A stretch of DNA of 64,000 nt, from the NCBI GenBank assembly GCA_049840435.1, contig JASGKY010000024.1:124001-188000 (forward strand), written 5' to 3'. The notes under the pieces were generated by a model, which searched no databases, was not told the origin of the DNA, and worked only from the letters and a program-made list of their open reading frames with translations. The position numbers were made by a program, and so were the translations under genes. Shown one piece after another: positions 33,638 to 43,155 of this stretch; position 1 is the stretch's first letter; each line of letters begins with the position of its first letter. The stretch is from JADLHS01 sp049840435 (GTDB taxonomy: Bacteria; Verrucomicrobiota; Verrucomicrobiia; Limisphaerales; JADLHS01).

Positions 33638-35671
33638 TTGAACGCCGTCGTAAGTTGTTTTGGGCGACCGGGGAGCATCCTTCTCATACTGTCACTGGTG
33701 TGCTGGCGTAATCTCGCGCACGGAAACATACTGTTGTCGGAGCCATTTAACTACACCAACGGTTCGCTGGTGACGGTCAGTGCCGGGCAGTGGACCACGC
33801 ACAGTGGGACGGCGGGGGAAACGCTCGTCGCGTCGGGGCGGGTCGAATTGCGCTCCTCTCAAACTGAAGACGTCAGTGTGTTAGTCCCCGGGCAACCTTA
33901 CGCCGCTGCGGATACCAATGCGCTCTATGCCAGCTTCACGGTGAATTTTTCCAGCCTGCCCTCCAGCGGGGGTAATTACTACGCGCATTTCAAGGGTGCG
34001 GGGACCAGTAATTTTCGCGCCAAGGTCTTTGCGCTCTCAGGTGGGGCAGGTGCGGGACAATATTTTCTCGGGCTCGCTGGTAACGACAATGTTCCGGTCG
34101 TCACCAACTTGGTTGCGTTGCAAACCAACTACGAGCAGCGGGTCTATTTGCGTTATACATTGAACACCGGGGCGGCAACGCTCTGGGTGAATCCGGAGAC
34201 GGAGAATTCGCCTTCGGTCACCGCGACTGATGCCACGACGGTGAGTTCGATCACGACGCTCGCGTTCCGGCAGGATTCTGGCATTGGAGTGATGACGCTG
34301 GATGATCTGCGGATCGGGACGGCGTTCGCGGATGTTTATGCCGCGCCGAGTCTTGTTGCTCCGACGATCACGCAACAGCCGGTGAATACTTCTGCCGTCG
34401 AGGGCGGGGCGGCGACGTTTAGCGTGACGGCCACTGGCTCTGCGCCGCTGAGTTATCAGTGGAAGTTCAATAATGCGCCGGTTACCGGCGCGACTAATGC
34501 CACGCTCACCTTGACCGCGTTGACCACCAATGCCGCCGGACAATACAGCGTCACGGTGACGAATCTGGCCGGGGAGCCAACAGGACCGGCAGCGACGCTC
34601 ACGGTGATTTTGCCCAATGCCAGCGGCACCTTGACGCTGGTGCATTACAATGTGAAGGGGAACTTCGCTGCCGACTGGAGCACAAACGCCGCCCAAGTGC
34701 AGGCAATCGCGCGGCAGTTGATCTACCTGAATCCCGACCTCATCTTGCTCAATGAAATTCCTAATGGTTTCCGTTACGAGATGACGAATTGGATGACGGC
34801 GTTCTTTCCAACGTATCAACTTGCGGTTAGTCCCGGCACAGACGGAACGATCCGCAGCGGCGTCATCAGTCGTTATCCAATCAGCCGTTCACAATCGTGG
34901 CTGGATGGCGTGAGTCTGACGAACTTCGGCTACAACGGCACTTACACCCGCGACTTGTTTGAGGCGGAAATCGTTGTGCCCGGTGCAACCGAATCGTTGC
35001 ATGTGTTTTCCACCCACCTCAAGTCCGCGGCGGATACTGACAGTCAGCAACGGCGGGCGGCTGAATGCAGCGCGGTTTCTAATTTCTTTGTGAACGTATT
35101 TCTGCCCACCAATGGCTGGAAACCGTATCTGCTCACCGGCGATTTGAACGAGGATGTCAATCTGCCCATGAGCCAAAACTTGCAGGCAATCCAACGGCTC
35201 ACTAACGGCACGGGCCTCCGGCTGACCACGCCGCTGAATCCGTTCACGCTGACGCGCATGACGCACTCCATCCAGGGTTCGCTCGATGCGCGGTTCGATT
35301 ACGTGATGCCGGCGGGGGTATTATCTTCCAACATCGCCGCCAGCCAGATCTTCCGCACGGACCTGTTGCCACCGCCGCTACCGCTGAATTTGAATTCCAA
35401 CGATGACATCGTGGCGTCGGATCATTTGCCGGTCGTGATGGTGTTCAATTATCCCGATCCGCAATTGCGCACCGCGCTCAGCGTGAGCAATCAAACGGTG
35501 ACGCTGAGTTGGCCCGCGTTGGTGGGGCGGAAGTTTGCGATCCAATCCAGCACGAATCTCACGACGTGGACGGCAACGGCCTCCAACCTCACCGCGTTGT
35601 CATCGCAGCCGACGTGGACAACTTCTATCACAAACGCAGCGCGATTCTATCGCGTGGTGCGGACGCCGTAG
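33638..35671 (+). CDS. Secreted Ig-like / endonuclease-exonuclease-phosphatase protein
   Basis: A 677-residue exported protein with signal segment ILLILSLVCWRNLAHG. Residues about 30-235 are a beta-sandwich (SEPFNYTNGSLVTV; FRQDSGIGVMTLDDLRIG). Residues about 240-325 form an Ig-like domain (TITQQPVNTSAVEGGAATFS, YQWKFNNAPVTGATNATL). Residues about 330-605 form an EEP-fold hydrolase: HYNVKGNFAADW, LILLNEI, FSTHLKSAADTD, LLTGDLNEDVN and catalytic SDHLPVVMVF. The C-terminal module has FAIQSSTNLTTWTA and ends RFYRVVRTP. Substrate (DNA, lipid head group or other phosphoester) is undetermined. The start is a TTG; no in-frame ATG is available nearby. The stop codon lies at the left edge of a palindromic repeat. 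Confidence 0.82.
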   Translation: MNAVVSCFGRPGSILLILSLVCWRNLAHGNILLSEPFNYTNGSLVTVSAGQWTTHSGTAGETLVASGRVELRSSQTEDVSVLVPGQPYAAADTNALYASFTVNFSSLPSSGGNYYAHFKGAGTSNFRAKVFALSGGAGAGQYFLGLAGNDNVPVVTNLVALQTNYEQRVYLRYTLNTGAATLWVNPETENSPSVTATDATTVSSITTLAFRQDSGIGVMTLDDLRIGTAFADVYAAPSLVAPTITQQPVNTSAVEGGAATFSVTATGSAPLSYQWKFNNAPVTGATNATLTLTALTTNAAGQYSVTVTNLAGEPTGPAATLTVILPNASGTLTLVHYNVKGNFAADWSTNAAQVQAIARQLIYLNPDLILLNEIPNGFRYEMTNWMTAFFPTYQLAVSPGTDGTIRSGVISRYPISRSQSWLDGVSLTNFGYNGTYTRDLFEAEIVVPGATESLHVFSTHLKSAADTDSQQRRAAECSAVSNFFVNVFLPTNGWKPYLLTGDLNEDVNLPMSQNLQAIQRLTNGTGLRLTTPLNPFTLTRMTHSIQGSLDARFDYVMPAGVLSSNIAASQIFRTDLLPPPLPLNLNSNDDIVASDHLPVVMVFNYPDPQLRTALSVSNQTVTLSWPALVGRKFAIQSSTNLTTWTATASNLTALSSQPTWTTSITNAARFYRVVRTP

Positions 35672-35746
35672 GTGGTGGCGACGTCCTCGTCGCCTCGGTA
35701 TTTCAATTCCCCCAAATACTCAAGCGACAGAGGCGTCGCCGCTATA
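35668..35746. repeat. Palindromic element overlapping a stop codon
   Basis: The left arm, from about 35668 (GTAGGTGGTGGCGACGTCC), pairs imperfectly with the right arm GCGACAGAGGCGTCGCCGC and TATA ending at 35746. It resembles but is not identical to the TGTAGCGGCGGTC family. The TAG stop of the preceding secreted protein lies in its first bases. Confidence 0.65.
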
Positions 35747-35788
35747 ACTGATTCCGGGATGGAAAACTGGTCGCGGAGCAGATATAAG

Positions 35789-36046
35789 ATGGTTATGACG
35801 GCGATTGAACGCGACATCCTGAAAGCCTTGCAAGATCTGGACGCCACCGTGAAGACGATGGCCACAGCCAATCCCAAGCCCAATCTCCTGCCGTTGCTCC
35901 AACATATCGAAACCCTCGCAGACCAACTGCCGCGTAGCACGGCGCCGGACCTGTTGCACTATATGCAGAAGAAGAGTTACGAGAAGGCGCGGCTCTGGTT
36001 GGAGGGAAGTTTCGCTGAAATCCAAAAAGGCGGTTGTCTGCGCTGA
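35789..36046 (+). CDS. Small helical protein coupled to mnmE
   Basis: An 85-residue protein (MVMTAIERDILKALQDLDAT, then LLPLLQHIETLADQLPRST and YMQKKSYEKARLWLEG) predicted to be all-helical and soluble. Its TGA overlaps the mnmE ATG (TGATG at 36044-36048), implying translational coupling. A GGAG lies 10-14 bases before the start; an ATG at 35795 is also possible. I do not recognise the family. Confidence 0.6.
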   Translation: MVMTAIERDILKALQDLDATVKTMATANPKPNLLPLLQHIETLADQLPRSTAPDLLHYMQKKSYEKARLWLEGSFAEIQKGGCLR

Positions 36047-37437
36047 TGCAATTCGACGATACCATCGCGGCGATTGCCACGCCGCTCGGCGAAGGCGGCC
36101 TCGCGGTCATCCGCATCTCTGGTCGGCACGCGCTCGCGGTTGCGGACAAAGCGTTCACGCCGGTCGGCCTCCATTCCAGCAAGCCGAGCAGCGCTGTGAG
36201 TCACACGATTCACTATGGCAAGATCCTGCGTGGCAGTCAGCAGGTGGACGAAGTGCTCTGTGCGGTGATGCGTGCTCCGCGCACGTTTACCCGCGAAGAC
36301 GTGGTGGAAATTACCTGTCACGGCGGCATCCTTTCGACCAAGACCGTTTTCGACACTGTGCTCGAGTGCGGGGCGCGGCCCGCGTTGCCGGGGGAATTTA
36401 CGCAGCGCGCTTTTCTCAATGGGCGGCTTGATCTCGCGCAAGCCGAGGCCGTGGCGGACTTGATCCACGCTCGCACGGAACTCGCCTTGAGCGCCGCGAA
36501 TGAACAGCTCGCTGGGAAACTTTCCCAGCGCATCAATCAACTGCGGGACGAGTTGATGCTCACGCTTGCGCACATCGAGGCGCACATTGATTTTCCCGAG
36601 GAAGACATCGCGCCCGATACGCGGGCGGCGTTGGAGGGTCGTATGGCGCGCGGCATCGCGTTCATGGAGGAACTGCTGCGCACGGCGAATGAAGGACAGA
36701 TTTTGCGGCGTGGCATCCGCGCGGCAATCATCGGTCGCCCCAACGCGGGTAAGTCCAGTCTGCTCAATCAACTGCTCGGTCACGACCGCGCCATCGTCTC
36801 GCACATTGCTGGCACGACGCGGGACACGATCGAGGAGACCGCCAACGTGCGTGGGATTCCGGTGGTGTTCATTGATACGGCGGGCTTGCGCGAAGCGAAG
36901 GATGAGATCGAGAGTGAAGGCATCCGCCGCAGTCGCGAATCCTTGGCCAAGGCGGAGTTGATTCTACATGTGCTCGACGCCAGTGAGCCGTTGCACGCGG
37001 AGGACGAAAAACTTTTTGCCGAGTTCGCCGCCAAGAAGCGCATTGTCATCCGCAACAAGGTGGATTTACCAGTGCGGCTCGTCTTCAAACCCGAAACCCG
37101 AAATTCGAAATCCGAAACCGGTCCGGTAGTGGATGTATGCAGCAAGTCCGGCGTGGGGCTCGAACCGCTTAAGGATGCCATCAAGGCGCTCGTGTGGTCG
37201 GGGAGCATCACGGCGGAGATGGCGCAGGTGACGATCAACTCGCGGCACCAGGACGCTTTGAAGCGGGCGACGGGCAGTCTGCGGCTGGCGTTGGACGCCA
37301 TGCGCGGTGATGCATCGCTGGAATTTGTCGCGTTGGATCTTCGCCAAGGGATCGCGGCGGTCGGGGAAATCGTGGGCAAGACGACGACGGAAGATCTGCT
37401 TGATGCTGTCTTTAGTCAGTTCTGCATCGGGAAGTAA
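36046..37437 (+). CDS. mnmE: tRNA modification GTPase MnmE
   Basis: A 463-residue GTPase that with MnmG installs the cmnm5 group on U34 of tRNAs, including tRNA-Lys(UUU). The N-terminal folate-binding domain has DTIAAIATPLGEGGLAVIRI and EDVVEITCHGG. The G domain has AIIGRPNAGKSSLLNQLL (G1), GTTRDTIEE (G2) and DTAGLRE (G3). The expected NKxD is NKVD, and the protein ends in FSQFCIGK with the essential Cys. Between NKVDLPVR and VVDVCSKSG a low-complexity insertion VFKPETRNSKSETGP is encoded by a 7-bp tandem repeat. Start ATG at 36046. Confidence 0.96.
   Translation: MQFDDTIAAIATPLGEGGLAVIRISGRHALAVADKAFTPVGLHSSKPSSAVSHTIHYGKILRGSQQVDEVLCAVMRAPRTFTREDVVEITCHGGILSTKTVFDTVLECGARPALPGEFTQRAFLNGRLDLAQAEAVADLIHARTELALSAANEQLAGKLSQRINQLRDELMLTLAHIEAHIDFPEEDIAPDTRAALEGRMARGIAFMEELLRTANEGQILRRGIRAAIIGRPNAGKSSLLNQLLGHDRAIVSHIAGTTRDTIEETANVRGIPVVFIDTAGLREAKDEIESEGIRRSRESLAKAELILHVLDASEPLHAEDEKLFAEFAAKKRIVIRNKVDLPVRLVFKPETRNSKSETGPVVDVCSKSGVGLEPLKDAIKALVWSGSITAEMAQVTINSRHQDALKRATGSLRLALDAMRGDASLEFVALDLRQGIAAVGEIVGKTTTEDLLDAVFSQFCIGK
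37086..37120. repeat. Five 7-bp tandem units inside mnmE
   Basis: Units CAAACCC, GAAACCC, GAAATTC, GAAATCC, GAAACCG (35 bp), in frame, translated as KPETRNSKSETG within the G domain just after the G4 motif. Loops there are surface-exposed in the family. Confidence 0.8.
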
Positions 37438-37574
37438 CAGGTGAGTTTTTTCGGAGTGCTGGTCTCCAACCCAACAAGTTTCAGGATCATCATTTCATCG
37501 TGCGGGGTCCGGAGACCGGTGTGCTAACTCAAAACCGGTTTCTGAACTGCCGCTTTGGGAGTAAGTGCGGTGCG

Positions 37575-39218
37575 CTACGATTCCTGCTTGGCCGGCGGGG
37601 TAAACCATTTTTCCTTCGGGACAATCGCGGCTTGGGGCGGGTTCGCCATGTAATGCGGCGACATGATCTGCACGCCGTATTCGTTGAATACGTCCTGAAT
37701 GTTCCCGTGCAGTTGTGAAAGCACCGGGGGGCGTTGGGCGGGTTTTTCCAACGGCACGCGCAGTTCATATTCCACGTAGAAGTCGGAGAGCGCACGTTGG
37801 AGAACGATGGGTTGCGGCTGGGGCTTCAAACCGTTCGTACGTTTGGCGGCTTACGAGCAACATCGCGTGGACCTGACGCCACGGGGTGTCGTAACCAATC
37901 GTCACGGTCGCGGGCACGAGCACGCTGTCCGTGTGCGTTCAAGCGCGAGTAATTGATCAACGTGCCATTGGCGATCAGACTGTTGGGCAGGACGATTTCC
38001 TCGTTGCGATTCGTCACCAATCGGGAGGAGATCAAGCCCATGTTTGTGATGGTGCCTTCGTGTTCGCCGATGCGGACGTAATCGCCCGGGCGGCAGATGC
38101 GGTTGTAAACCGCCGCGAGCCCGCCGACGAGTTGCGCGATCAAGTTGCCCGAGCCGAGCGAGATCATCAGGCCGGCCATCACGCTGATGCCGCGGAACGC
38201 CGGCGTCTGGCTGCCGGGAATGTAGGGAAAGGCCACGATGATCGCGGTGATCCAGATCAGGATCGCCACCAGGCGTTGGGTGATGGGTGCGGCGGTCGGG
38301 TCGAAGAGTTTTGATTTGCTGTGGCCCCGGGCCACGGCGGCAAAGAAGCGTTTGTTGGCGGTGGTAGCAAAGCGGGCCAGGGCAAAGATGATGAGGGCGA
38401 TGCACAAGTTGGGCAGTTCGTGGAGCGCGCTGCGGCCCAGGGGTGCCGAGGGCGGCCAGAAACTTGGTGTGCAATCCTTCGCCCATCGCGCGGGTGAGCG
38501 GGAAGAGTTGCAACACGAATTCCAGCCAGATGAACGTGGCGCTGATCGTCACAATCCAGAAGCCCGCCGTCATCAGGCTGCGCAGGACGGCGACGAGATT
38601 TTGCAGGCCGAAGATGCGCAGCGAATGAGATTTGATCTGGTCGGCCTTGTCGGCGGTGAGTTTGATGAGGCGGGTTTCGATCCAACGCCGGTTGCGCGCC
38701 AGCAGCCAGATGAAGACGATCAGTCCAAACGTCATGCCGGCGGCGATGGCGATGGATTTGATCAAACTTCGTTGGCTATGCAGTTCTTCCAACTCGGCGA
38801 CGACGAGGCCCAGACGTTGCTCTGTTTGCTGTCGGAGTGAGTCCAGTGTTTCCCCGGCCAGTTCATCCACATCCTGGGGCAGGATGAAGAAGACCGTCTG
38901 GCCATGGACGCGGAGTTCCGCCGCGCCTTCCATCACGTGCGATTCCGCCCGGAAACCATTGGGTTTTTTGATGGCGTTTTGGATGCGGACTTCGGCAGCG
39001 GCGGCACGTTGCTCGGGCGCATACGTGCCGAGCGTCGCGCGAAAAACGATGATGTCACGGTTCAGCACTTTCAACGTCGCAGGCGTGGGCGAGGCGTTTG
39101 TGCGGTCTTGAGCGGTGAGGTGGATTGGCTGCCAGCCGGTGAGCCATGTGAGCAGGCCAAAGAGTATGAGTTTTCGCAAGCGAGCGCAGCGCTTGTTCTT
39201 GAACTGGCGGGCTGACAT
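37575..39218 (-). pseudogene. MscS-family mechanosensitive channel, three frameshifts
   Basis: A channel of about 545 residues if repaired. Signal/N-terminal segment KLILFGLLTWLTGWQ, a periplasmic helical region, TM helices (IAIAAGMTFGLIVFIWLLA; LMTAGFWIVTISATFIWLEF). After one extra base in the GGGG at 38440-38443 the pore-lining region and MscS beta domain follow (MAGLMISLGSGNLIAQLVGG, ICRPGDYVRIGEHEGTITNM, LPNSLIANGTLINYSRLN). Further single-base shifts near 37924 and 37851 lead to VTIGYDTPW and LSDFYVEYELRVPL. The family releases solutes on hypo-osmotic shock. Three indels in one gene suggest true decay or a poor-quality patch of sequence. Confidence 0.8.
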
Positions 39219-39352
39219 GCGTGCAGCTTGATTGTGCCACCGATGCCGGTCAACGCAGAATTGGCGTCGCGGGGGCAGGAACGTCTTGATGCTGATGTCG
39301 AGTGGCGGATGCCGTTGATGTGCGAGCGGGCAAGGCCGCAGCGGGTATCAAA

Positions 39353-40099
39353 TCACAGGCGCACTTCAACGCGTTGAGAGTGGCGTGAACGCCGCCTCCT
39401 GCTTTGATTAGACCAAATGTTTGACAGATAACTTAGTAATTCGACGAAAGCCCAGGCAATCAACATGGTCACGACAGTGTGACTCAGGAAGTGTGCGCCT
39501 TTGAGCATTTGATATCCGCCCAATAGCCAGCCAGCAGTCATTCCGGTGGCCAAACCAATCCAGCGACTGCGGCGTGAGTCTGAAAGTAGAGAGAGCCCAA
39601 ATAATGCGAAACCGCCACTGGCATGACCGGCGGGAAAACATTTCCCACAATCGGGTCGATAACCCGGCGGGAGAGCATCAAAGAAGCGGAGATGTGGACG
39701 ATCACCGCCGTAGCGGTCAATCGACCATGGGCAACTCAAGTCGGAACGCCGTTTCATGGCGCCAATGGTGATCGGCACGATTGTCAGGCAGAGCAGCATC
39801 GGCCAGAGACGGTGGCTTGGCCAGGGCAGTTCAACGCGCTGCAGTGATCGGGGCCGCCAACGAGTCGGGAAGAGCAACCAAACAACCAATCCGCCGCCCG
39901 CGATGGCCAGGACAATTTTAGAGCCGGTGTAAAATATCAGGCGCGGCCAAGGGGCTTGGTTATCTAGAAACCAGCGATGTTTTTCAAAATTATAAAAATG
40001 ATCCTGCACCCACACATCGATATCGGTGAATTGAAACACCGCGAATGTGCCGGCCAACAGCAGCAGGGTGAGGGCAAAGCGGCTGAAGCTACTTTGCAT
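39353..40099 (-). CDS. PAP2-family membrane phosphatase
   Basis: A 248-residue integral-membrane phosphatase with about five TM helices (FALTLLLLAGTFAVFQF; IVLAIAGGGLVVWLLF). PAP2 motif 2 is CFPAGHASGGFALFGLSLL and motif 3 is LKGAHFLSHTVVTM; motif 1 is less clear (GAMKRRSDLSCPWSIDRYGG region). Relatives remove phosphate from lipid A, undecaprenyl diphosphate or phosphatidylglycerol phosphate. It follows the LTA-synthase-like transferase by 102 bases, a pairing that points to envelope-lipid remodelling. Confidence 0.85.
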   Translation of the reverse strand: MQSSFSRFALTLLLLAGTFAVFQFTDIDVWVQDHFYNFEKHRWFLDNQAPWPRLIFYTGSKIVLAIAGGGLVVWLLFPTRWRPRSLQRVELPWPSHRLWPMLLCLTIVPITIGAMKRRSDLSCPWSIDRYGGDRPHLRFFDALPPGYRPDCGKCFPAGHASGGFALFGLSLLSDSRRSRWIGLATGMTAGWLLGGYQMLKGAHFLSHTVVTMLIAWAFVELLSYLSNIWSNQSRRRRSRHSQRVEVRL

Positions 40100-40201
40100 G
40101 GGGGGACTGGTTCAATCCGTGGGCAAACAGAAAGCTGGCGGTCTGGTATTCACTGATGGCTTCGGAGAGAAGTCTGTTCCAGTCGCGTCTCACTGGGGGC
40201 T

Positions 40202-42094
40202 TCAGGTTTGCTGAAAGTAAACATCCGTTTGCGGCGCACGGGTTCTAGGTCCTGCCAGCTTTCCGGGGCGCACATAACCGAGGCGTTGGTAAGTGGAGAT
40301 GAACGCGCGTTGTTCATCGGGAGCCATGCGGAGGACGTCTTTGCCGTAGAATCGGGAGTCGTAGCTCCAATCCATCAAGCCGAAAACCGTGGGCAGGAGG
40401 TCGATCTGGCTACACAGGATGCCAACTTGTTGGGGGGCGATTAACTTAGGATTCCAGACAATGGCGGGAATATGATAGCCGGGAATTGGCAACGCAGTTT
40501 TGCCGGCGGCACTGGCACAATGATCGCCCACGATGATGAACAAGGTGTTGGTGAACCATGGTTTCGTCTGTGCGGTTTCAAGAAATTTTCCGAGGGCGTA
40601 ATCTGTATATTGCACGGCGCCTTCCCGATGTCCGGTGGGCAAGGCTACCTTGGCGGCGGGAAATCCGAAGGGACGGTGATTGGAAGTGGTCATCACGAAA
40701 TGATGGAATGGTTTACCCGCGGCGAACGCCGCGTCCGCTTCGCGCAGAGTCCAGCGGAAGAGATCTTCATCGCACGCACCCCAGACCGTGGCATAGGTGA
40801 TGTCAGATTTCGCCACAGAAGTACGGTCTACTACGCGATAACCGTTGGCGGCGAAGAAGGCATTCATATTATCAAAGTATCCGTAGCCGGAGTAGATGAA
40901 CGCGGTGTCATAACCACGGCTGCGGAACAGTGACCCGACGGAGAACAGGTTGTCATTGTGCGGCCGGCGAACAATTGACTGTCCCGGGGTGGGAGGAACA
41001 CAAAGGGTGAGCGCTTCCATGCCGCGGACCGTGCGGGTGCCGGTGGCGTAGAGATTGGTGAACACGAGGCTTTCGTCGAAAATTTTGTCAAGGTGAGGCG
41101 TAAGCCCGTTTGTATCGCCAAAACGGCCGAGGAATTTGGCGCTCAGGCTCTCGACGGTGATCTGAATTACATTCCAGTGTTTCTCAGGCAACGGATCGCT
41201 GATCGTCCGGGTGATGTCGCAGTTGTTTGTTGTGCTACCCAAAGTCGTTGCGGCGCCAAGGCTAGCCTTGGCCAGGCGGAACGCATCGGCCGTGGGCAAG
41301 GTTGGGTAAAATCGTTCGTAGTTGAGCGAGTTATCCCAGAACGCTGCAAAGAACGAGTAGAGCCCGTTGCGGGCAAGTTCTTGGTTGTAAACATTGCCGA
41401 ACTCCGGAACGCATTGGTTGGACAGGCTGAAATGAAACGCGAGCGGGACCAGCAGCCAGAGCGCGCCCGGTCTCCGTCCGGTTGTCCATGATTCCGTGGC
41501 GGCAAACCAGCGTTGCAGAAAATTCATTTTCCACAGCAAATAAAAAATACCCGCAACGGAAAGCGTCAGCAGCCCGAAGATTAGGGGCATGGGGTAGGAC
41601 TCCCGGATGTTGCCAATGACCTCGGTGGTATAAATCAGATAATCCACGGCAATAAAGTTGAAGCGGGAGGTGAACTCGTCCCAGAAAAACCACTCGGCAA
41701 CTGCCCCGAATAGCAGCAGGTATAGCAAAGCCACGAAGCCGGCAATCGTCAGACCGCGAAACCAGCGGGTTGCGAACCAGTGTTGGGGCAGAAGCACGGC
41801 TACCAAGATGAGTGGGATGCTGGCGTAACTGACGGTCGCGAGGTCATACAGACTTCCGGTAAGGAAAACCGTGACAAGTTTGATCGGCTGGATGTCGATT
41901 AGGTGAAATCCCTGCCCAAGCAACGCCACCCGTGTCAGGAGGGCAATGGTCAGGAAGACCAAATAGAAAATTGCGACGCCACCAAAACGAGAGGTTAAGA
42001 GCCGTTGCCAACCAAGAGCAATTGATTGTCCCGTGCGAGCGGCAGTCGTCGTGAGCAACTTTTGGTTGGGCGCTGGATCAAACGGGTCATTCAT
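40202..42094 (-). CDS. LTA synthase/sulfatase-fold membrane transferase
   Basis: A 630-residue protein with five N-terminal TM helices (FYLVFLTIALLTRVALL; LIFGLLTLSVAGIFYLLWKM) and a periplasmic sulfatase-fold domain. The metal/nucleophile region is VIQITVESLSAKFLG with the candidate nucleophile Thr in LYATGTRTVRGMEALTL. FIYSGYGYFDNMNAFFAANG and FIIVGDHCASAAGK supply further metal ligands. Relatives include LtaS, MdoB and phosphoethanolamine transferases, which move phosphoglycerol or phosphoethanolamine to envelope glycans or lipids. Its ATG overlaps the kinase TGA by one base (TGATG), placing it in the regulator-kinase operon. Confidence 0.88.
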   Translation of the reverse strand: MNDPFDPAPNQKLLTTTAARTGQSIALGWQRLLTSRFGGVAIFYLVFLTIALLTRVALLGQGFHLIDIQPIKLVTVFLTGSLYDLATVSYASIPLILVAVLLPQHWFATRWFRGLTIAGFVALLYLLLFGAVAEWFFWDEFTSRFNFIAVDYLIYTTEVIGNIRESYPMPLIFGLLTLSVAGIFYLLWKMNFLQRWFAATESWTTGRRPGALWLLVPLAFHFSLSNQCVPEFGNVYNQELARNGLYSFFAAFWDNSLNYERFYPTLPTADAFRLAKASLGAATTLGSTTNNCDITRTISDPLPEKHWNVIQITVESLSAKFLGRFGDTNGLTPHLDKIFDESLVFTNLYATGTRTVRGMEALTLCVPPTPGQSIVRRPHNDNLFSVGSLFRSRGYDTAFIYSGYGYFDNMNAFFAANGYRVVDRTSVAKSDITYATVWGACDEDLFRWTLREADAAFAAGKPFHHFVMTTSNHRPFGFPAAKVALPTGHREGAVQYTDYALGKFLETAQTKPWFTNTLFIIVGDHCASAAGKTALPIPGYHIPAIVWNPKLIAPQQVGILCSQIDLLPTVFGLMDWSYDSRFYGKDVLRMAPDEQRAFISTYQRLGYVRPGKLAGPRTRAPQTDVYFQQT

Positions 42095-43155
42095 CAGGAT
42101 TTTTGCAGAGGTAGGTTGACAGTGACGGTCGTGAGTTGTTCAGGCGCGGAGGTAATGTGGATGTTGCCCCCATGCGCCCGGACGATCCATTGCGCGATGC
42201 TTAGGCCTAGGCCGCAGCCCTCGATCTCGTTGCTATGGGATTCGTCCCCGCGATAGAACCGATCAAACACCCTCGGCAAGGTTGCTGGGGAAATTCCCTT
42301 GCCGCTGTTGCTGATGGTCAAGACCGCCCCGTTGAGCCCGCCGTAGAGGCTTAGGGTGATCGAGCCATCGGGTTGATTGTATTTGATGGCGTTATCGGTA
42401 AGGTTGAGGAGGAGTTGTCGCAGACGATGCCGATTGCCGCGCATGGTCACGACATCGCATCGGGTCAGCATCACTTTGATGTTTTGCGCCAGCCCTAGGA
42501 TTTCAGTGTCAGCCACGCAGTCTCGAACCAGCTCGTCGAGGCGAATCGTTTCGTGAGCCAAAGTCACCTGTCCGGCATCAGCCTTTGCCAGCAATGTCAA
42601 ACCTTCGACAATCTTGGACAAGCGTTGCACTTCATCCAATTGGCTCGCGAACATTTCCTTTTGGGTCGGGGTGCTGCTTCGTTACGTCAGGGCAGCTTCG
42701 ATTTCCCCGTGCAGGATGGTCAGCGGCGTTTTCAATTCATGCGAAGCGTGAAGTGTGAATTCGCCGATGCGATTGAATGAATCGAGCAGACGGGCGTTGG
42801 CTGCGTTCAGCGTCTTGGTAAGCCGGTCCACTTCATCGCCGTTTCCTGTGCAGGGCAGTTCCTGGCGCAGGTTATGGAGTTGCAGTTGTTCTGCGGCAGC
42901 CGCCAATTGATGCAGCGGAGTCAACGCCTTACGGAGTAATAGCCAGCCGCCAATAATCGTCAGGACGCCGGTTGGCACCCCGTAATATAAAACCACCTCG
43001 AAAATTTCATGGCGTACGGTGTCTGGAGGTTTTCCTTCCGCTTTGTGTTGGGCTCGCTCAATGACAAACTCGTAATAAATGACTCCGACCATCAATATAA
43101 GGGATGTGAGTAGCACCCCCGAATACCAGAGGGTCAGGCGGGTGCGAATGGTCAT
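42094..43155 (-). pseudogene. Membrane sensor histidine kinase with in-frame stop
   Basis: Two TM helices (LWYSGVLLTSLILMVGVIYY and VVLYYGVPTGVLTIIGGWLL) flank a short periplasmic loop. A HAMP-like linker and HisKA follow (FTLHASHELKTPLTILHGEI, phospho-His). A TAA at 42684-42682 then interrupts the same frame. Beyond it the frame continues MFASQLDEVQRLSKIVEGLT, the N box LLLNLTDNAIKYNQ and G boxes ISNSGKGISP, GCGLGLSIAQWIV. A single C-to-T change (CAA to TAA) would explain the stop. As sequenced the HisKA and ATPase parts are separated, unless read through. It overlaps the regulator gene (ATGA) upstream. Confidence 0.82.
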
